Shown here in pieces: positions 8,539-18,649 of a stretch of DNA of 64,000 nucleotides; the first letter of the stretch is position 1; each line of letters starts with the position of its first letter. A model generated the notes under the pieces. The model saw nothing but the letters and a program-made list of their open reading frames with translations, made no database searches and was not told where the DNA came from. A program made the translations under genes and the position numbers. Source of the stretch: Fluviirhizobium alvei (GTDB lineage Bacteria > Pseudomonadota > Alphaproteobacteria > Rhizobiales > Rhizobiaceae); assembly GCF_030551875.1 (NCBI RefSeq), contig NZ_JAUOZU010000005.1, forward strand, positions 186,001-250,000, read 5' to 3'.

Positions 8539-9951
8539 ATGGGCATTTCTTCGATCCGTCCGGGTATCCGAAACGAGGAAGGCCTGGCCAGTGCCGGGCA
8601 GGTTCTCCGACAAGTCTTCGGTGATCGATTCCAGACTGGCGAATCGATCCGCGCCCAGCATGCACACACGACGACCTGGGTGCCACCGCAATTGCCCGAT
8701 GGGGTGGTTTTCATCGAAACTGCTGCCGATGTACGCGAGATCGTCCGGATTGCCACGCAACACCGCGTGCCGCTGATCCCATTCGGTACCGGCTCGTCGC
8801 TGGAAGGACAGGTCAATGCGCCGAATGGCGGCTTCTCGCTTGATTTCAGCCGCATGAACAAGGTTCTCGAAGTCAATCCCGACGATCTCGACTGCACCGT
8901 CGAGCCCGGCGTGACGCGCGAGGAGCTCAACAGCCATCTGCGCGACACCGGTCTCTTCTTTCCGATCGATCCCGGCGCCAATGCCTCGATCGGCGGCATG
9001 ACATCGACGCGCGCCTCTGGCACCAATGCCGTCCGCTACGGGACGATGAAAGACAATGTTCTGGCGTTGACGGTCGTAACCGCCAATGGCGAGGAAATCC
9101 GCACCGCCCGCCGCGCCCGCAAATCCTCGGCCGGATATGACCTCACACGGCTCTTTGTCGGCGCCGAAGGATCGCTCGGCATCATCACCTCCGTGACGCT
9201 ACGCCTGCAGGGCATTCCCGAACAGATCGCCGGCGGCTACTGCAATTTCCCCACGCTTCGCCAGGCTTGCGAAGCGGTCATCATGACGATCCAGATGGGC
9301 ATTCCCGTTGCCCGTATCGAGCTTTTGAATGCGCTGCAGGTCAAAGCCTGCAACAGTTATTCCGGCCTGAACCTGCCCGAACAGCCCTCGCTTTTCGTCG
9401 AGTTTCACGGCTCGCCGGATTCCGTCCGGCTGCAATCGGAAGCCTTTGGCGAGATCGCCGCCGAAAACGGATCGAGCCCGTTTGCCTGGAGCGCCAACCC
9501 GGAAGAGCGCGCCCGCATGTGGAAGGCCCGCCACAATGTCTATTGGTCCGCCAAGGCGCTTCGTCCCGGCGCCAATGCTATCGCCACGGATGTCTGCGTG
9601 CCGATCTCGCGCCTTGCCGAATGCGTCGCCGAAACCGAAATCGACATTGCAGAGCATGGGCTGCTCGCACCGATCGTCGGCCATGCCGGTGACGGCAATT
9701 TCCATGTGTCGCTCGTTATCGACGACAAGGACCCCAAGGAAATTGCCATCGCCGAAGCCTTCATCGCCCGGCTCAACAAGCGCGCCCTCGCCATGGATGG
9801 AACCTGCACGGGCGAACATGGCATTGGCCAGGGCAAGCAGGAGTTTTTGAGCGACGAGCTCGGCGGTTCTGTGGACATCATGCGCCAGATCAAGAAATCG
9901 CTCGATCCATTGAATATATTCAATCCCGGCAAGATCTTCGCTCTGGATTAA
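8539..9951 (+). CDS. FAD-linked oxidase, GlcD / D-lactate dehydrogenase (cytochrome) type
   Basis: Flavoprotein predicted to oxidise a 2-hydroxy acid (glycolate, D-lactate or similar). The 470-residue length from the ATG at 8539 is normal. The N-terminal FAD_binding_4 domain shows PFGTGSSLEGQ and GGMTSTRASGTNAVRYGTMK (about residues 90-165); the C-terminal FAD-oxidase_C domain has GHAGDGNFHVS with its metal/active-site His and the terminal CTGEHGIGQGKQEFL and LDPLNIFNPGKI. AAGGT lies 9-14 bases upstream of the ATG. A longer open frame to 8266 exists but encodes the antisense of the thioesterase and was rejected. No glcE/glcF genes follow, so it is probably a stand-alone enzyme rather than a GlcDEF subunit. 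Confidence 0.88.
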   Translation: MGISSIRPGIRNEEGLASAGQVLRQVFGDRFQTGESIRAQHAHTTTWVPPQLPDGVVFIETAADVREIVRIATQHRVPLIPFGTGSSLEGQVNAPNGGFSLDFSRMNKVLEVNPDDLDCTVEPGVTREELNSHLRDTGLFFPIDPGANASIGGMTSTRASGTNAVRYGTMKDNVLALTVVTANGEEIRTARRARKSSAGYDLTRLFVGAEGSLGIITSVTLRLQGIPEQIAGGYCNFPTLRQACEAVIMTIQMGIPVARIELLNALQVKACNSYSGLNLPEQPSLFVEFHGSPDSVRLQSEAFGEIAAENGSSPFAWSANPEERARMWKARHNVYWSAKALRPGANAIATDVCVPISRLAECVAETEIDIAEHGLLAPIVGHAGDGNFHVSLVIDDKDPKEIAIAEAFIARLNKRALAMDGTCTGEHGIGQGKQEFLSDELGGSVDIMRQIKKSLDPLNIFNPGKIFALD

Positions 9952-10052
9952 ATGGGCCGAAGGGGATGATGCGCTTGCTCCGGGCGCCAAATCCCCTAAC
10001 CTAGGTTCAGCCAGCCTGTCGGGATCGTGAAGGCAATTGGGAAGGGAAATCG

Positions 10053-13000
10053 GTGCTCAGCCGCATATTCATCGTCGTTGGCGGTCTCCTCGCAGTTGCG
10101 CTGTTTGTCGCCCTGATCGGGCCCTATTTCATCGACTGGACCGGCTTCCGCCAGGATTTCGAAAACCAGGCGAGCCGAATCATCGGCAAGAAGGTCGTCG
10201 TCCATGGCACGGTCGATGCGCGCCTTTTGCCCTTCCCGTCCGTGACGATGACCGACGTGCGCATCGGCGAGGCCGAAAACGGCGAAGCGCTGGTGACCGC
10301 CGAAAGCTTTTCGATGGAGAGCGAGTTGGCTCCCTTCCTGAGCGGGCAAGCACGCATCTACAACATGCGGATCGAACAGCCGAAACTCAGGCTGGAACTC
10401 GGCGAGGATGGACGCCTCGATTGGGTGCGCACCGGCACGCCCCAGATCCCGGCTTCCAGCGTCACGCTCGAAAATGTGTCTGTCACCGGCGGCGAGATCC
10501 TGTTCATCGATCGCCAGACCGGTCGCAACCGCCATGTCACCGGCCTCAATCTGAACGTCTCGGCACGCACGCTCGCCGGCCCGTGGAGCGTCAATGGAAC
10601 CGGCGCGATCGACGGCAAGACAGGTCGTTTCGTGCTCAATACCGGCATTCCTGAAGCGGGCAAGCTGCTCGTCAAGCTCAGGCTCGCCCCCGATGATCCG
10701 GCCGTCGTTACCGATCTTGACGGGACGCTCGCACTCGCCGGCGACCGGCCGCAATATGTCGGCAAGTTCCGCCTCCGGGGCCAGTCGCGCAGCGAAGGCG
10801 CTACGACAGGCGAGGAAACGGCCGAGCGCAAGTCCGCGTCTCCGCGCGTCGCCGGCGATTTCGAACTGATGAATGACCGGCTGCACATACCAGCCTATGA
10901 ATTCAGCGTCGGCAATCCGGACGATCCCTACATCGTCACCGGCGAAGCGACCATCGATGCGGGCCGCAACCCTGAATTTCTCCTGACGGCGGAAGGTCAC
11001 CAGATCGACCTTTCGCAATTCGGTCAGCAATCCGACGGGACGTCCGATGCCCAGCCGGTCGCGTTCGCCGATCGGGTGCGGGCGCTTCTCACCATCGCCG
11101 CCGATATCCCCATCCCGGCCCTTCCGGGGGAGGCGAAGATCCGCCTGCCCGGCCTTGTGACCAACGGCACCACCATTCGCGACATCACGCTCACCATGCA
11201 TCCGGACAAGGATGGCTGGCTGATCGACAAGGCCGAAGCTCAGTTGCCGGGCCGGACGACCCTGTCGGCGGCCGGACGTCTCGCACTCGGTGAGACCAAA
11301 TCCTTCATCGGAGATCTGCTGATCGGTTCCCAGCAACCGTCCGGATTTGCCGACTGGGTGACGGGCGACGTGCCGGAATCGATCCGCAAGCTGAAGACGG
11401 CCGGCTTCTCCGCCAAGGTGAATCTGACGCCGGACCTGCAGCGTTTCGAGGATCTCGAAATCGTCATGGGTGCGGCCAATCTGCGCGGCCGTCTCGAACG
11501 CCAGATCGCCGAGGACGGCATGCCTGCGCTGTCAGTCGATCTCAAGGGTAACGATTTCGATCTCGATACGATCCGCGCTCTGGGCGGCCTGATGACCGGC
11601 GAGAAATACACCGGCACCCTGCTCGGCCATCGCATTGCCGCCAAGTTGAAGATCGATCATTTCTCTGCCTTCGGGCTCGAAGCCAGCGGCCTCGACACGG
11701 CCTTTTCGCTCTCGGAAGGCGCAGTTTCCGAGCTCCGGCTCGATCTCGCCGACTTCTATGGCGCGACGATCCATTCCACAGGCGGGATCGCAAGCCTGGC
11801 GGGAACGCCGAAGGGCGAAGCCCAGATTGCGTTCAAGTCGAAAGATCCAACAGCGTTCCTTGCCTTTCTCAAGAGCCGCATCCGGGCGCATCCGGCGCTG
11901 GCCCGCCTTGTCGCCAATGCGAGCTACTTCACCGACAGCGACATGAACCTCAAGCTGCGGCTTGGTCTCGGTGACTGGCCGGTTGAGGCCAACCTCGAAG
12001 GCACGGCCCGCGGCACCCGGGTTGCGGCAAAACTGGCGGCGCAGACGCTCAATCTCGCCGATTCCGGCGGCCTTTCGCTTGATGCGACCGTCGAGAACCC
12101 GCAAGCATGGATCCTGCTTGGGCAGATGGGCCTGCCGACAATGCCCTTCGATGCCGATGAAGACAGCCGGATTGTCCTAAAACTGTCGCAGGCGCCGGAA
12201 AGCGAGCCTCAGGTTTCGCTCACCTACAGTTCGTCAACCACATCCCTGTCGGTCGAGGGCCAGGCGGCACTCGACGCCGCCCGCTTTCTCGAAGGCTCCT
12301 ACGCGGTCGAACTCGACAGTGGCGATCTGGCACCCTACCTGCTGATGACCGGGCTGACGCCGCCGCGGATTACCGAAGGCCTGCCGGCCAGACTGACGGC
12401 CAATGTCTATGTGCAGCCGGAAGGAATTGGCGTCGAAAGTCTCGATGCCGATCTCGACGGCAACAAGATTGCCGGAATCCTCAGCATCGATCGCCGTATG
12501 GCCAAACCAACCTTCGCCGGAGAGTTGACGGCCAGCACGCTCGATCTTGCCTGGTTGTCCGAAACGGTGTTCGGCCAGGTGGTCGATCCGCTGTCGGGTG
12601 GATTGTCGTCCACGCCGTTCCTCAAGAACCAGACATTGCCCTTCAACACGGATCTGGCTCTCTCCGGCGATACGCTGCATCTCGGCACCCTCGGCGACGT
12701 GACGGCCTTCCGGACCCGGCTCGCCTTGAAAGATGGGCGCATCACCCTGAGCGATGCCAGCGGCAAATTCTCGACCGGAACCTTCTCCGGACGTGCCGAG
12801 TTCGGCAACACGGAGGGCAACGGTTTCTTCCGCAGCCGGATCGATATCCGTCAGGCCCGCTTTTCGACCGCACTCTGGCAGGTGGCGGACAAGCCGGCCT
12901 TGCAGGCCACGGCTGATCTGTCGCTTGTGCTCGACGCATCAGGAACCAGCACCGCATCCATGCTCAACAATGCCACCGGTTCGGGCACGCTGACACTCGG

Positions 13001-13685
13001 CAAGGCTACGATCAACGGTCTCAACGGCAAGCTACTGCCCTCGCTTCTGGCCTTTGCGGATGCGACCGACGGCGATGTCACGGATGCCAAACTCCGCGCA
13101 GAGGTCGACAAATCCCTCTTCCAGGGCAGTATCACGCTCGATCGCATCGACCTGCCTTTTGCGCTGGCGGCCGGAAAATTCCGGGCAACCGATCTTCATG
13201 GCAGCAATGAAGATCTTTCCTTCGGTGGTGAAGTGGATCTGGCAATCGATCCCGCCACGATCGATGCCAATCTTGCCCTGACCTATGCCGCCGGTGACAA
13301 TGCACTGGCCGGAGCCGACCCGACCATTGCCCTGCACTGGAAGGGCGCGCTCTATAGCCCGGACCGCAGGATCGACCTCACGGCCATGACGGGTTTCCTG
13401 TCCTTGCGCAAATTCGAACAGGAACGGCGAAGGGTCGAGATCCTGCAGCAGAACATCGCCGAAAAGCAGCGTTTGCGCCGCGAGGCAGCCCTATACAGGG
13501 CAAGAAATGCGGAACGGCAGCGTCTGAAGCTCGAAGAGGAAGCCGCCGAAAAGGCGCGCCGGGAGGCTGAGGCGCTCAAGCGTCAACAGGAGCTTGAGGC
13601 GAAAGATCCCGCAGCCCCGGCCGTCAATCCGGACAAAGCCGATCCAGCCATCGAGATACCGCCGTTAGATCAACCAATACAATGA
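10053..13685 (+). CDS. AsmA family inner-membrane-anchored protein
   Basis: A 1210-residue AsmA-type protein. It starts with GTG after a GAAGGGA RBS; the first 30 residues form a signal-anchor (LSRIFIVVGGLLAVALFVALIGPYF). A long periplasmic beta-rich region follows, with typical AsmA N-terminal motifs (VTMTDVRIGE, LDWVRTGTPQI) and a C-terminal AsmA domain (NATGSGTLTLGKATINGLN near 970-990). The last 90 residues are a charged coiled coil rich in Arg/Glu/Ala and ending in Pro-rich sequence. Relatives (TamB, YhdP, AsmA) bridge the periplasm and move phospholipids to the outer membrane; that role is inferred for this protein. It is monocistronic as far as can be seen. Confidence 0.88.
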   Translation: MLSRIFIVVGGLLAVALFVALIGPYFIDWTGFRQDFENQASRIIGKKVVVHGTVDARLLPFPSVTMTDVRIGEAENGEALVTAESFSMESELAPFLSGQARIYNMRIEQPKLRLELGEDGRLDWVRTGTPQIPASSVTLENVSVTGGEILFIDRQTGRNRHVTGLNLNVSARTLAGPWSVNGTGAIDGKTGRFVLNTGIPEAGKLLVKLRLAPDDPAVVTDLDGTLALAGDRPQYVGKFRLRGQSRSEGATTGEETAERKSASPRVAGDFELMNDRLHIPAYEFSVGNPDDPYIVTGEATIDAGRNPEFLLTAEGHQIDLSQFGQQSDGTSDAQPVAFADRVRALLTIAADIPIPALPGEAKIRLPGLVTNGTTIRDITLTMHPDKDGWLIDKAEAQLPGRTTLSAAGRLALGETKSFIGDLLIGSQQPSGFADWVTGDVPESIRKLKTAGFSAKVNLTPDLQRFEDLEIVMGAANLRGRLERQIAEDGMPALSVDLKGNDFDLDTIRALGGLMTGEKYTGTLLGHRIAAKLKIDHFSAFGLEASGLDTAFSLSEGAVSELRLDLADFYGATIHSTGGIASLAGTPKGEAQIAFKSKDPTAFLAFLKSRIRAHPALARLVANASYFTDSDMNLKLRLGLGDWPVEANLEGTARGTRVAAKLAAQTLNLADSGGLSLDATVENPQAWILLGQMGLPTMPFDADEDSRIVLKLSQAPESEPQVSLTYSSSTTSLSVEGQAALDAARFLEGSYAVELDSGDLAPYLLMTGLTPPRITEGLPARLTANVYVQPEGIGVESLDADLDGNKIAGILSIDRRMAKPTFAGELTASTLDLAWLSETVFGQVVDPLSGGLSSTPFLKNQTLPFNTDLALSGDTLHLGTLGDVTAFRTRLALKDGRITLSDASGKFSTGTFSGRAEFGNTEGNGFFRSRIDIRQARFSTALWQVADKPALQATADLSLVLDASGTSTASMLNNATGSGTLTLGKATINGLNGKLLPSLLAFADATDGDVTDAKLRAEVDKSLFQGSITLDRIDLPFALAAGKFRATDLHGSNEDLSFGGEVDLAIDPATIDANLALTYAAGDNALAGADPTIALHWKGALYSPDRRIDLTAMTGFLSLRKFEQERRRVEILQQNIAEKQRLRREAALYRARNAERQRLKLEEEAAEKARREAEALKRQQELEAKDPAAPAVNPDKADPAIEIPPLDQPIQ

Positions 13686-13826
13686 ATGGTCGGACTTACC
13701 ACGCGACATACTTGTACTTTCCGGAAGTTTGACGGTTTCGGAAAGATTTCAAGAAATATTTAACCAATCCGCCGCATCCTCGGTCGCAGTTTACTTACCC
13801 ATGAATTTGCCACTGCGGAGGATACT

Positions 13827-15263
13827 ATGGCATTTTTCAGCAAGCACTCTTCGGGGGAGTTCCAGGCGCTTTCCCAGAAATACCAGAACCTGAAAGAACG
13901 CTCGGATCTCCTTGATGAATCCTGTGGCATCGGTCTCTGGGAAGCGGTCCTCCACAAGGGCGATGCCATGCATCCCGAAAGCATCTGGACCTGGTCTGCC
14001 GAGTTCCGCCGGATGGTCGGCTATAACGACGAACGGGAATTTCCCAATGTCGTCCAGTCCTGGTCGGACCGTTTGCATCCTGATGATGTTGCACCGACAT
14101 TTGCCGCTTTCGGTGCCCGTCTCGAAGACAAGTCCGGCAAGGCCCGTTACGATGTCACCTACCGCATGAAGGTGCGCGACGGCTCCTATCGCTGGTTCCG
14201 CGCCACCGGTGGCTGCCGCCACATGCCCGACGGCATCACCATTCGCGCCTGCGGCTCGCTGAGCGATGTCCACAACCAGAAACTTCTCGAGCTGGAAGTC
14301 GAGCGCAATACGAAGGATGGCCAGATTGCCATCGTCAACATGGCAGAGGCGCTCGCGGCAATGGCGCGTGGCGATCTCGCCTTCCGGATCACGACCCAAT
14401 TCCCGGAGCGGACCGAACCGCTGCGTCGCGACTATAACGCTGCCGCCGAGAAGTTGCAGCAGATCATGATCGCGGTCGATGGCGCACTGCGCCAATTGCA
14501 GAGCGGCACCGAGGATATTTCCGGTGCGACGGACGACCTTTCGAAACGCACCGAACAGCAGGCGAGCTCGCTGGAACAGACTGCCGCAGCTCTCGAAGAG
14601 ATCACGGCGACCGTACAGAAGACAGCCTCAAGCACACGGGAACTGACGAGCTTTACCAGCAAAGCCCGTCTCGCAGCCGAGGATTCCGGAAAGGTCGTCT
14701 CCACCGCCGTCAAGGCAATGGCCGAGATCGAGAAATCATCGAGCCAGATCGGCCAGATCATCGGCGTCATCGACGAGATCGCGTTCCAAACCAACCTGCT
14801 CGCCCTCAATGCCGGTGTCGAGGCCGCCCGCGCGGGCGAAGCTGGCAAGGGTTTCGCCGTTGTGGCGCAGGAAGTGCGCGAACTCGCCCAGCGTTCCGCC
14901 AACGCCGCCAAGGAAATCAAGTCGCTGATCTCGACCTCCTCGGAACAGGTCGCCCACGGCGTTTCGCTCGTCGACAAGACCGGTGGCGCGCTGGAAAACA
15001 TCATCGTCGAAATCAACAACATTGCCCATTCGATCGAGGAAATCGCCCACTCGGCCCAGGAACAGTCGACCGGGATCAACGAAATCAACAGCGCCGTCAA
15101 CCAGATGGATCGCATGACGCAGCAGAACAGTTCGATGGTGCAACAGACGGCGTCCTCAAGCCACGGTCTGGCCAACCAGGCCCGTCACATTGCCGATCTC
15201 ATTGCAGGTTTCAACCTCGGTCAGGATAGAAACACCCAGCAATCGCGCCGCCGCGCGGCCTGA
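13827..15263 (+). CDS. cytoplasmic PAS-domain methyl-accepting chemotaxis protein
   Basis: A 478-residue chemoreceptor without any membrane segment. Residues about 30-150 form a PAS fold ([38 protein letters not shown]), which could sense a ligand or redox state in the cytoplasm. A HAMP-like segment follows ([17 protein letters not shown], about 170-225), then the signalling domain with the highly conserved hairpin tip [20 protein letters not shown] (around 310-330) that contacts CheA/CheW. GGAGG lies 5-10 bases upstream of the ATG. No C-terminal CheR-tethering pentapeptide is visible. It stands alone between asmA and the efflux operon. Confidence 0.92.
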   Translation: MAFFSKHSSGEFQALSQKYQNLKERSDLLDESCGIGLWEAVLHKGDAMHPESIWTWSAEFRRMVGYNDEREFPNVVQSWSDRLHPDDVAPTFAAFGARLEDKSGKARYDVTYRMKVRDGSYRWFRATGGCRHMPDGITIRACGSLSDVHNQKLLELEVERNTKDGQIAIVNMAEALAAMARGDLAFRITTQFPERTEPLRRDYNAAAEKLQQIMIAVDGALRQLQSGTEDISGATDDLSKRTEQQASSLEQTAAALEEITATVQKTASSTRELTSFTSKARLAAEDSGKVVSTAVKAMAEIEKSSSQIGQIIGVIDEIAFQTNLLALNAGVEAARAGEAGKGFAVVAQEVRELAQRSANAAKEIKSLISTSSEQVAHGVSLVDKTGGALENIIVEINNIAHSIEEIAHSAQEQSTGINEINSAVNQMDRMTQQNSSMVQQTASSSHGLANQARHIADLIAGFNLGQDRNTQQSRRRAA

Positions 15264-15291
15264 TCCGGCAAGGCCATTCTAGACAATCCAG

Positions 15292-15316
15292 AAGGCCCGG
15301 ATCCGTCCGGGCCTTT
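15292..15316 (+). terminator. rho-independent terminator after the PAS chemoreceptor
   Basis: The perfect 9-bp inverted repeat AAGGCCCGG / CCGGGCCTT around ATCCGT is followed on the plus strand by TTACCGTTTTT. It separates the chemoreceptor gene from the convergent RHH gene, whose stop codon it abuts, so it may also act on the minus strand. Confidence 0.75.
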
Positions 15317-15545
15317 ACCGTTTTTCGCCGCGCTCACGCTTCAGCTGCCGAAGCACTGCGAGCCGAAGCGCCGAGGAGAGGTTGTCGCTCTCCTCCCGTC
15401 CGTCGTCGATTTCGGCAATCAGTCCGGCAAGCGGCAAGCCGCGCTGTTCGGCCATTGCCTTCAGCTCAGTGAAGAACTCCTCCTCAAGCGAGAAGGAGGT
15501 TCGGTGGCCATGCAGGCTGATCGAGTGTTTGCGGATCATGGTCAC
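15315..15545 (-). CDS. ribbon-helix-helix domain protein (RHH_4-like)
   Basis: A 76-residue protein, MIRKHSISLHGHRTSFSLEE at its start, resembling the RHH_4 family of small ribbon-helix-helix proteins: a beta strand (HSISLHGHRTSFSLE) followed by two helices (FFTELKAMAEQRG and LAGLIAEIDDGR). Such folds usually bind DNA as dimers, but no target is known for this family. Its ATG overlaps the RND pump stop by 4 bases, so it is the last gene of the efflux operon. Whether it regulates the pump is unknown; being at the 3' end of the operon is unusual for a repressor. Confidence 0.75.
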   Translation of the reverse strand: MTMIRKHSISLHGHRTSFSLEEEFFTELKAMAEQRGLPLAGLIAEIDDGREESDNLSSALRLAVLRQLKRERGEKR

Positions 15546-18500
15546 TCCGCCGCCTGGCGCAATTCGCGGTCGAGCCGTTCGGCCTCATGCGCATGCGGTT
15601 TCGACAGGCCTGCGAGCAGGAGATAGGCGACCGGCGTGATATAGAGCGTCACGAGCGTCGCAAGACCCAAACCGCCGACGATGACCCAGCCGAGCGCGAT
15701 GCGCGCTTCGGCCCCTGCACCATGGCCGAGCACAAGCGGAAAGCCGCCGAGAATGGTGGCGATCATCGTCATCATCACCGGCCGCAGACGGATGCGGCAG
15801 GCATTCTCGATCGCCTTGCGGACGGTCTGCCCCTCATCGCGCAGCTGGTTGGCGAATTCGACGATCAGGATACCGTTTTTCGCCATGATGCCCACCAGCA
15901 TCACGAGCCCGATCTGGCTATAGATATTGATGCTCTGGCCGGTCAGCAGCATCGCGAAGATGGCGCAGGCGAGCCCGAGCGGCACCGTCAGCATGATGAT
16001 GATCGCCGACAGGAAGCTCTCGAACTGCGCCGCCAGCACAAGAAGGATGATGATGAGCGCAAAGCCGAACACGGCGGCCATGCCGGACGAGTTTTCGTTG
16101 AGCGTCGCGGCCTCCGAAAGCGGCATCAACCCGACATCCGGCGACAGTTGCTGCGAGGCAAGCTCGCTCACCAGCGCAAAGGCATCGCCCAGCCCCAGAT
16201 CAGCCTTCGGAGTCGCCTGGATCTCGACCGAACGGGTCTGGTTCTCGCGCGCGAGCTGCGGCGGAATCGCACGTTCCTTCAAGGACGCAACCGTCGACAA
16301 CGGCACGAATTTTCCTTCCTCGGTCTTGAGGAAGATGTTTTCGAGATCCTGCGGATCATTGATCGGGTTGGACGAGGACATCAGCGTCATACTGACGGAG
16401 CGACCGTCAACATAGACATCACCGATCGATTTCCCATCGAGCATGGCCTGAAGGGCATCGGCAAGCCCATTGATATCGACGCCGATATCGGCCGCCTTGG
16501 CCCGGTCGATATTGACCGAGATCTGCGCCTGGGTCGGGTCTGCCTGCAACCGCACCAGTTCGAAACGGCCGGTCTGGTTCATCAGGTCGATGAGTTTGCC
16601 GGCCTCGGCATAGAGTTCGTCATAATCCGCGCCCGTGAGTGCGAATGTCAGGCCGCCACCACCACCGCGAATGCCCAGACTGTTGGGCTGCATGATGAAG
16701 GCCTGAAGGGCGGGCGCCGAACCGAGCGCCTTGCGCACATCGTTAGCGATCTCCACCTGGCCGCGTACGCGTCCCTCCCATTGCGCCAATGTCAGAACCA
16801 TGAAGCCGGAATTGTTCGCGCCACCCATACCGGTGATCGAGAAGATGTTGGCGATTTCGCCGCTCTGCCTCAAAGGTTCGAGCTTCTCTTCGATGCGTCG
16901 CATCTGGTCTTCGGTATATTGCAGGCTCACACCCTGCGGCGCCTGGGCCCGGAGCATGATCATCGAACGGTCCTCGGACGGCGTCAGCTCCTGCGGCAGC
17001 GAATAGAAGAGCGCGAGCGCCGCCGCCGACAACAGAACCGATACGGCAATGACGACCGCAGGCGCGGCAAGAACAGCACGCAGCGTGACCCGATAGAACC
17101 AGGCGAAGGCATGGCCGAAAGCCGCCAACGGTCCGGTCGCATGTTCGCCCTCGAGCTCCGTCTTGCCGATGAAACGCGAGGCGAGCATCGGACAGAGTGT
17201 GAGCGCGACCACGCCCGAGAGCATGACGGCAACCGCAAGCGTAAAGCCGAACTCGCGGAACAGACCACCGGCCTGACCGGGAAGGAAGGCGAGCGGCACG
17301 AAGACAGCGGCAAGAGTGATGGTTGTCGCCACCACCGCAAAGAACACCTGGCTGGTTCCCATGACCGCAGCGGCCCGTGGTCCCATACCTTCGGCACGGC
17401 GGCGCATGATGTTTTCAAGCACCACGATCGCGTCATCCACCACCATGCCGGTGGCAAGCACGATCGCCAGAAGCGTCAGGATGTTGATCGAAAAGCCCGC
17501 GAGATAGATTGCCGCCAGCGTGCCGATCAGCGCCACCGGCATGGTGATTGCCGGAATGAGCGTCGCACTCAGACTGCGCAAGAACAGGAAGATGACGGCA
17601 ACCACGATCAGAACCGCAAGCACCAGCGAGTTGATCACCTCGGCGATGGCGCCGCGAATGAAGGTCGCATCATCGCTGGTTACCCGGATCGCCATGCCCT
17701 TGGGCAACGACTTCTGCAGTTCTGCAACGACGGCGTGAACGCCACGCGAGATGTCGAGCGTATTGGACTGCGCCTGCCGTAGCACGCCGAGCCCGACGCC
17801 CGGCGCACCGTTGGAACGCATGGTCGAGGTGCCGTTTTCCGCCCCGATGGAGACATCGGCGACATCGCCCAAACGAACCTTGCCATTGATGATCACCGCC
17901 TCGAACTCTTCTGGTGTGGTGATATCGGAGGTCGCGCGGACGACGATATCGGTCTGGGCGCTTTCGATCGACCCGGCGGGCACATCAAGCGCCGCATTGG
18001 AAAGTGCGGATGTCAGCGTCGCAACCGTCATGCCGCGCAGAGCCAGCTTGGCCTGGTCGATATCGATGCGGAATGTCTTTTCGCGATCGCCGAAATACTG
18101 GACGTCGGCAACACCTGTAACCGAGGCCAGCCTCGGTTCGATCCTGTCCTCGATGAAGATTGTCAGGTCTTCGCGTTTCATCGTTTCCGACGTGACGGCC
18201 AGCCGCATGACCGGCTGGGAATCCGCATCCGCCTTGATGATCCGCGGTGCATCTGTCCCCTCCGGCAGGGCATTGGTGATGCGGCTGATCGCATCACGCA
18301 CATCGGCGGCGGCTGTCGCCAGATCGGTATCGGCAGAAAACTCAAGCGTGACGCGGCTATTGCCGAAGGACGAGACCGAAGAGGCCGATTTAAGACCGGT
18401 CACGCGGGCGGCAGCGCCTTCGATCACGTCGGTCACTTCCCGGTCGATCGTCTCCGGCGAAGCACCGTCTAGCGTTGTCCGAACGGTAATGACGGGTTGG

Positions 18501-18649
18501 TCGACCGAGGGCAGTTCGCGCACCTCGATACCCTGCCAGGCGGCAAGCCCCGCCACCACGATCAGGGCGTTCACCACCAGCGCCAGGATGGGCCGGCGTA
18601 CAAACAGAGAGGCAGAAAAGGCCTGCCCGATCTGGGACACGGCACTCAT
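15542..18649 (-). CDS. RND multidrug efflux permease, HAE1 family
   Basis: A 1035-residue inner-membrane proton/drug antiporter of the AcrB/HAE1 type. Visible landmarks: the first transmembrane helix after FVRRPILALVVNALIVVAGL, the periplasmic porter-domain motif ADVQYFGDREKTFRIDID, transmembrane helix 4 with VVDDAIVVLENIMRR (the Asp-Asp proton relay), the mirror-image second half with GIMAKNGILIVEFANQLRDEG and a final helix cluster. Length is normal. The stop overlaps the RHH start and the ATG overlaps the stop of the membrane-fusion gene by 4 bases, so all three are coupled. No outer-membrane TolC homolog is encoded nearby. Confidence 0.94.
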   Translation of the reverse strand: MSAVSQIGQAFSASLFVRRPILALVVNALIVVAGLAAWQGIEVRELPSVDQPVITVRTTLDGASPETIDREVTDVIEGAAARVTGLKSASSVSSFGNSRVTLEFSADTDLATAAADVRDAISRITNALPEGTDAPRIIKADADSQPVMRLAVTSETMKREDLTIFIEDRIEPRLASVTGVADVQYFGDREKTFRIDIDQAKLALRGMTVATLTSALSNAALDVPAGSIESAQTDIVVRATSDITTPEEFEAVIINGKVRLGDVADVSIGAENGTSTMRSNGAPGVGLGVLRQAQSNTLDISRGVHAVVAELQKSLPKGMAIRVTSDDATFIRGAIAEVINSLVLAVLIVVAVIFLFLRSLSATLIPAITMPVALIGTLAAIYLAGFSINILTLLAIVLATGMVVDDAIVVLENIMRRRAEGMGPRAAAVMGTSQVFFAVVATTITLAAVFVPLAFLPGQAGGLFREFGFTLAVAVMLSGVVALTLCPMLASRFIGKTELEGEHATGPLAAFGHAFAWFYRVTLRAVLAAPAVVIAVSVLLSAAALALFYSLPQELTPSEDRSMIMLRAQAPQGVSLQYTEDQMRRIEEKLEPLRQSGEIANIFSITGMGGANNSGFMVLTLAQWEGRVRGQVEIANDVRKALGSAPALQAFIMQPNSLGIRGGGGGLTFALTGADYDELYAEAGKLIDLMNQTGRFELVRLQADPTQAQISVNIDRAKAADIGVDINGLADALQAMLDGKSIGDVYVDGRSVSMTLMSSSNPINDPQDLENIFLKTEEGKFVPLSTVASLKERAIPPQLARENQTRSVEIQATPKADLGLGDAFALVSELASQQLSPDVGLMPLSEAATLNENSSGMAAVFGFALIIILLVLAAQFESFLSAIIIMLTVPLGLACAIFAMLLTGQSINIYSQIGLVMLVGIMAKNGILIVEFANQLRDEGQTVRKAIENACRIRLRPVMMTMIATILGGFPLVLGHGAGAEARIALGWVIVGGLGLATLVTLYITPVAYLLLAGLSKPHAHEAERLDRELRQAAE

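Noticed and set aside
8431-8937. N-terminal extension of the minus-strand thioesterase
   Set aside because: The added 169 residues run through the divergent FAD oxidase gene and do not resemble a thioesterase; the ATG at 8430 starts the family-like sequence.
15587-17782. A 731-codon open frame on the plus strand
   Set aside because: It lies antisense to the RND permease, is rich in Arg/His/Asp/Gln as expected for a shadow frame of GC-rich coding DNA and matches no family.
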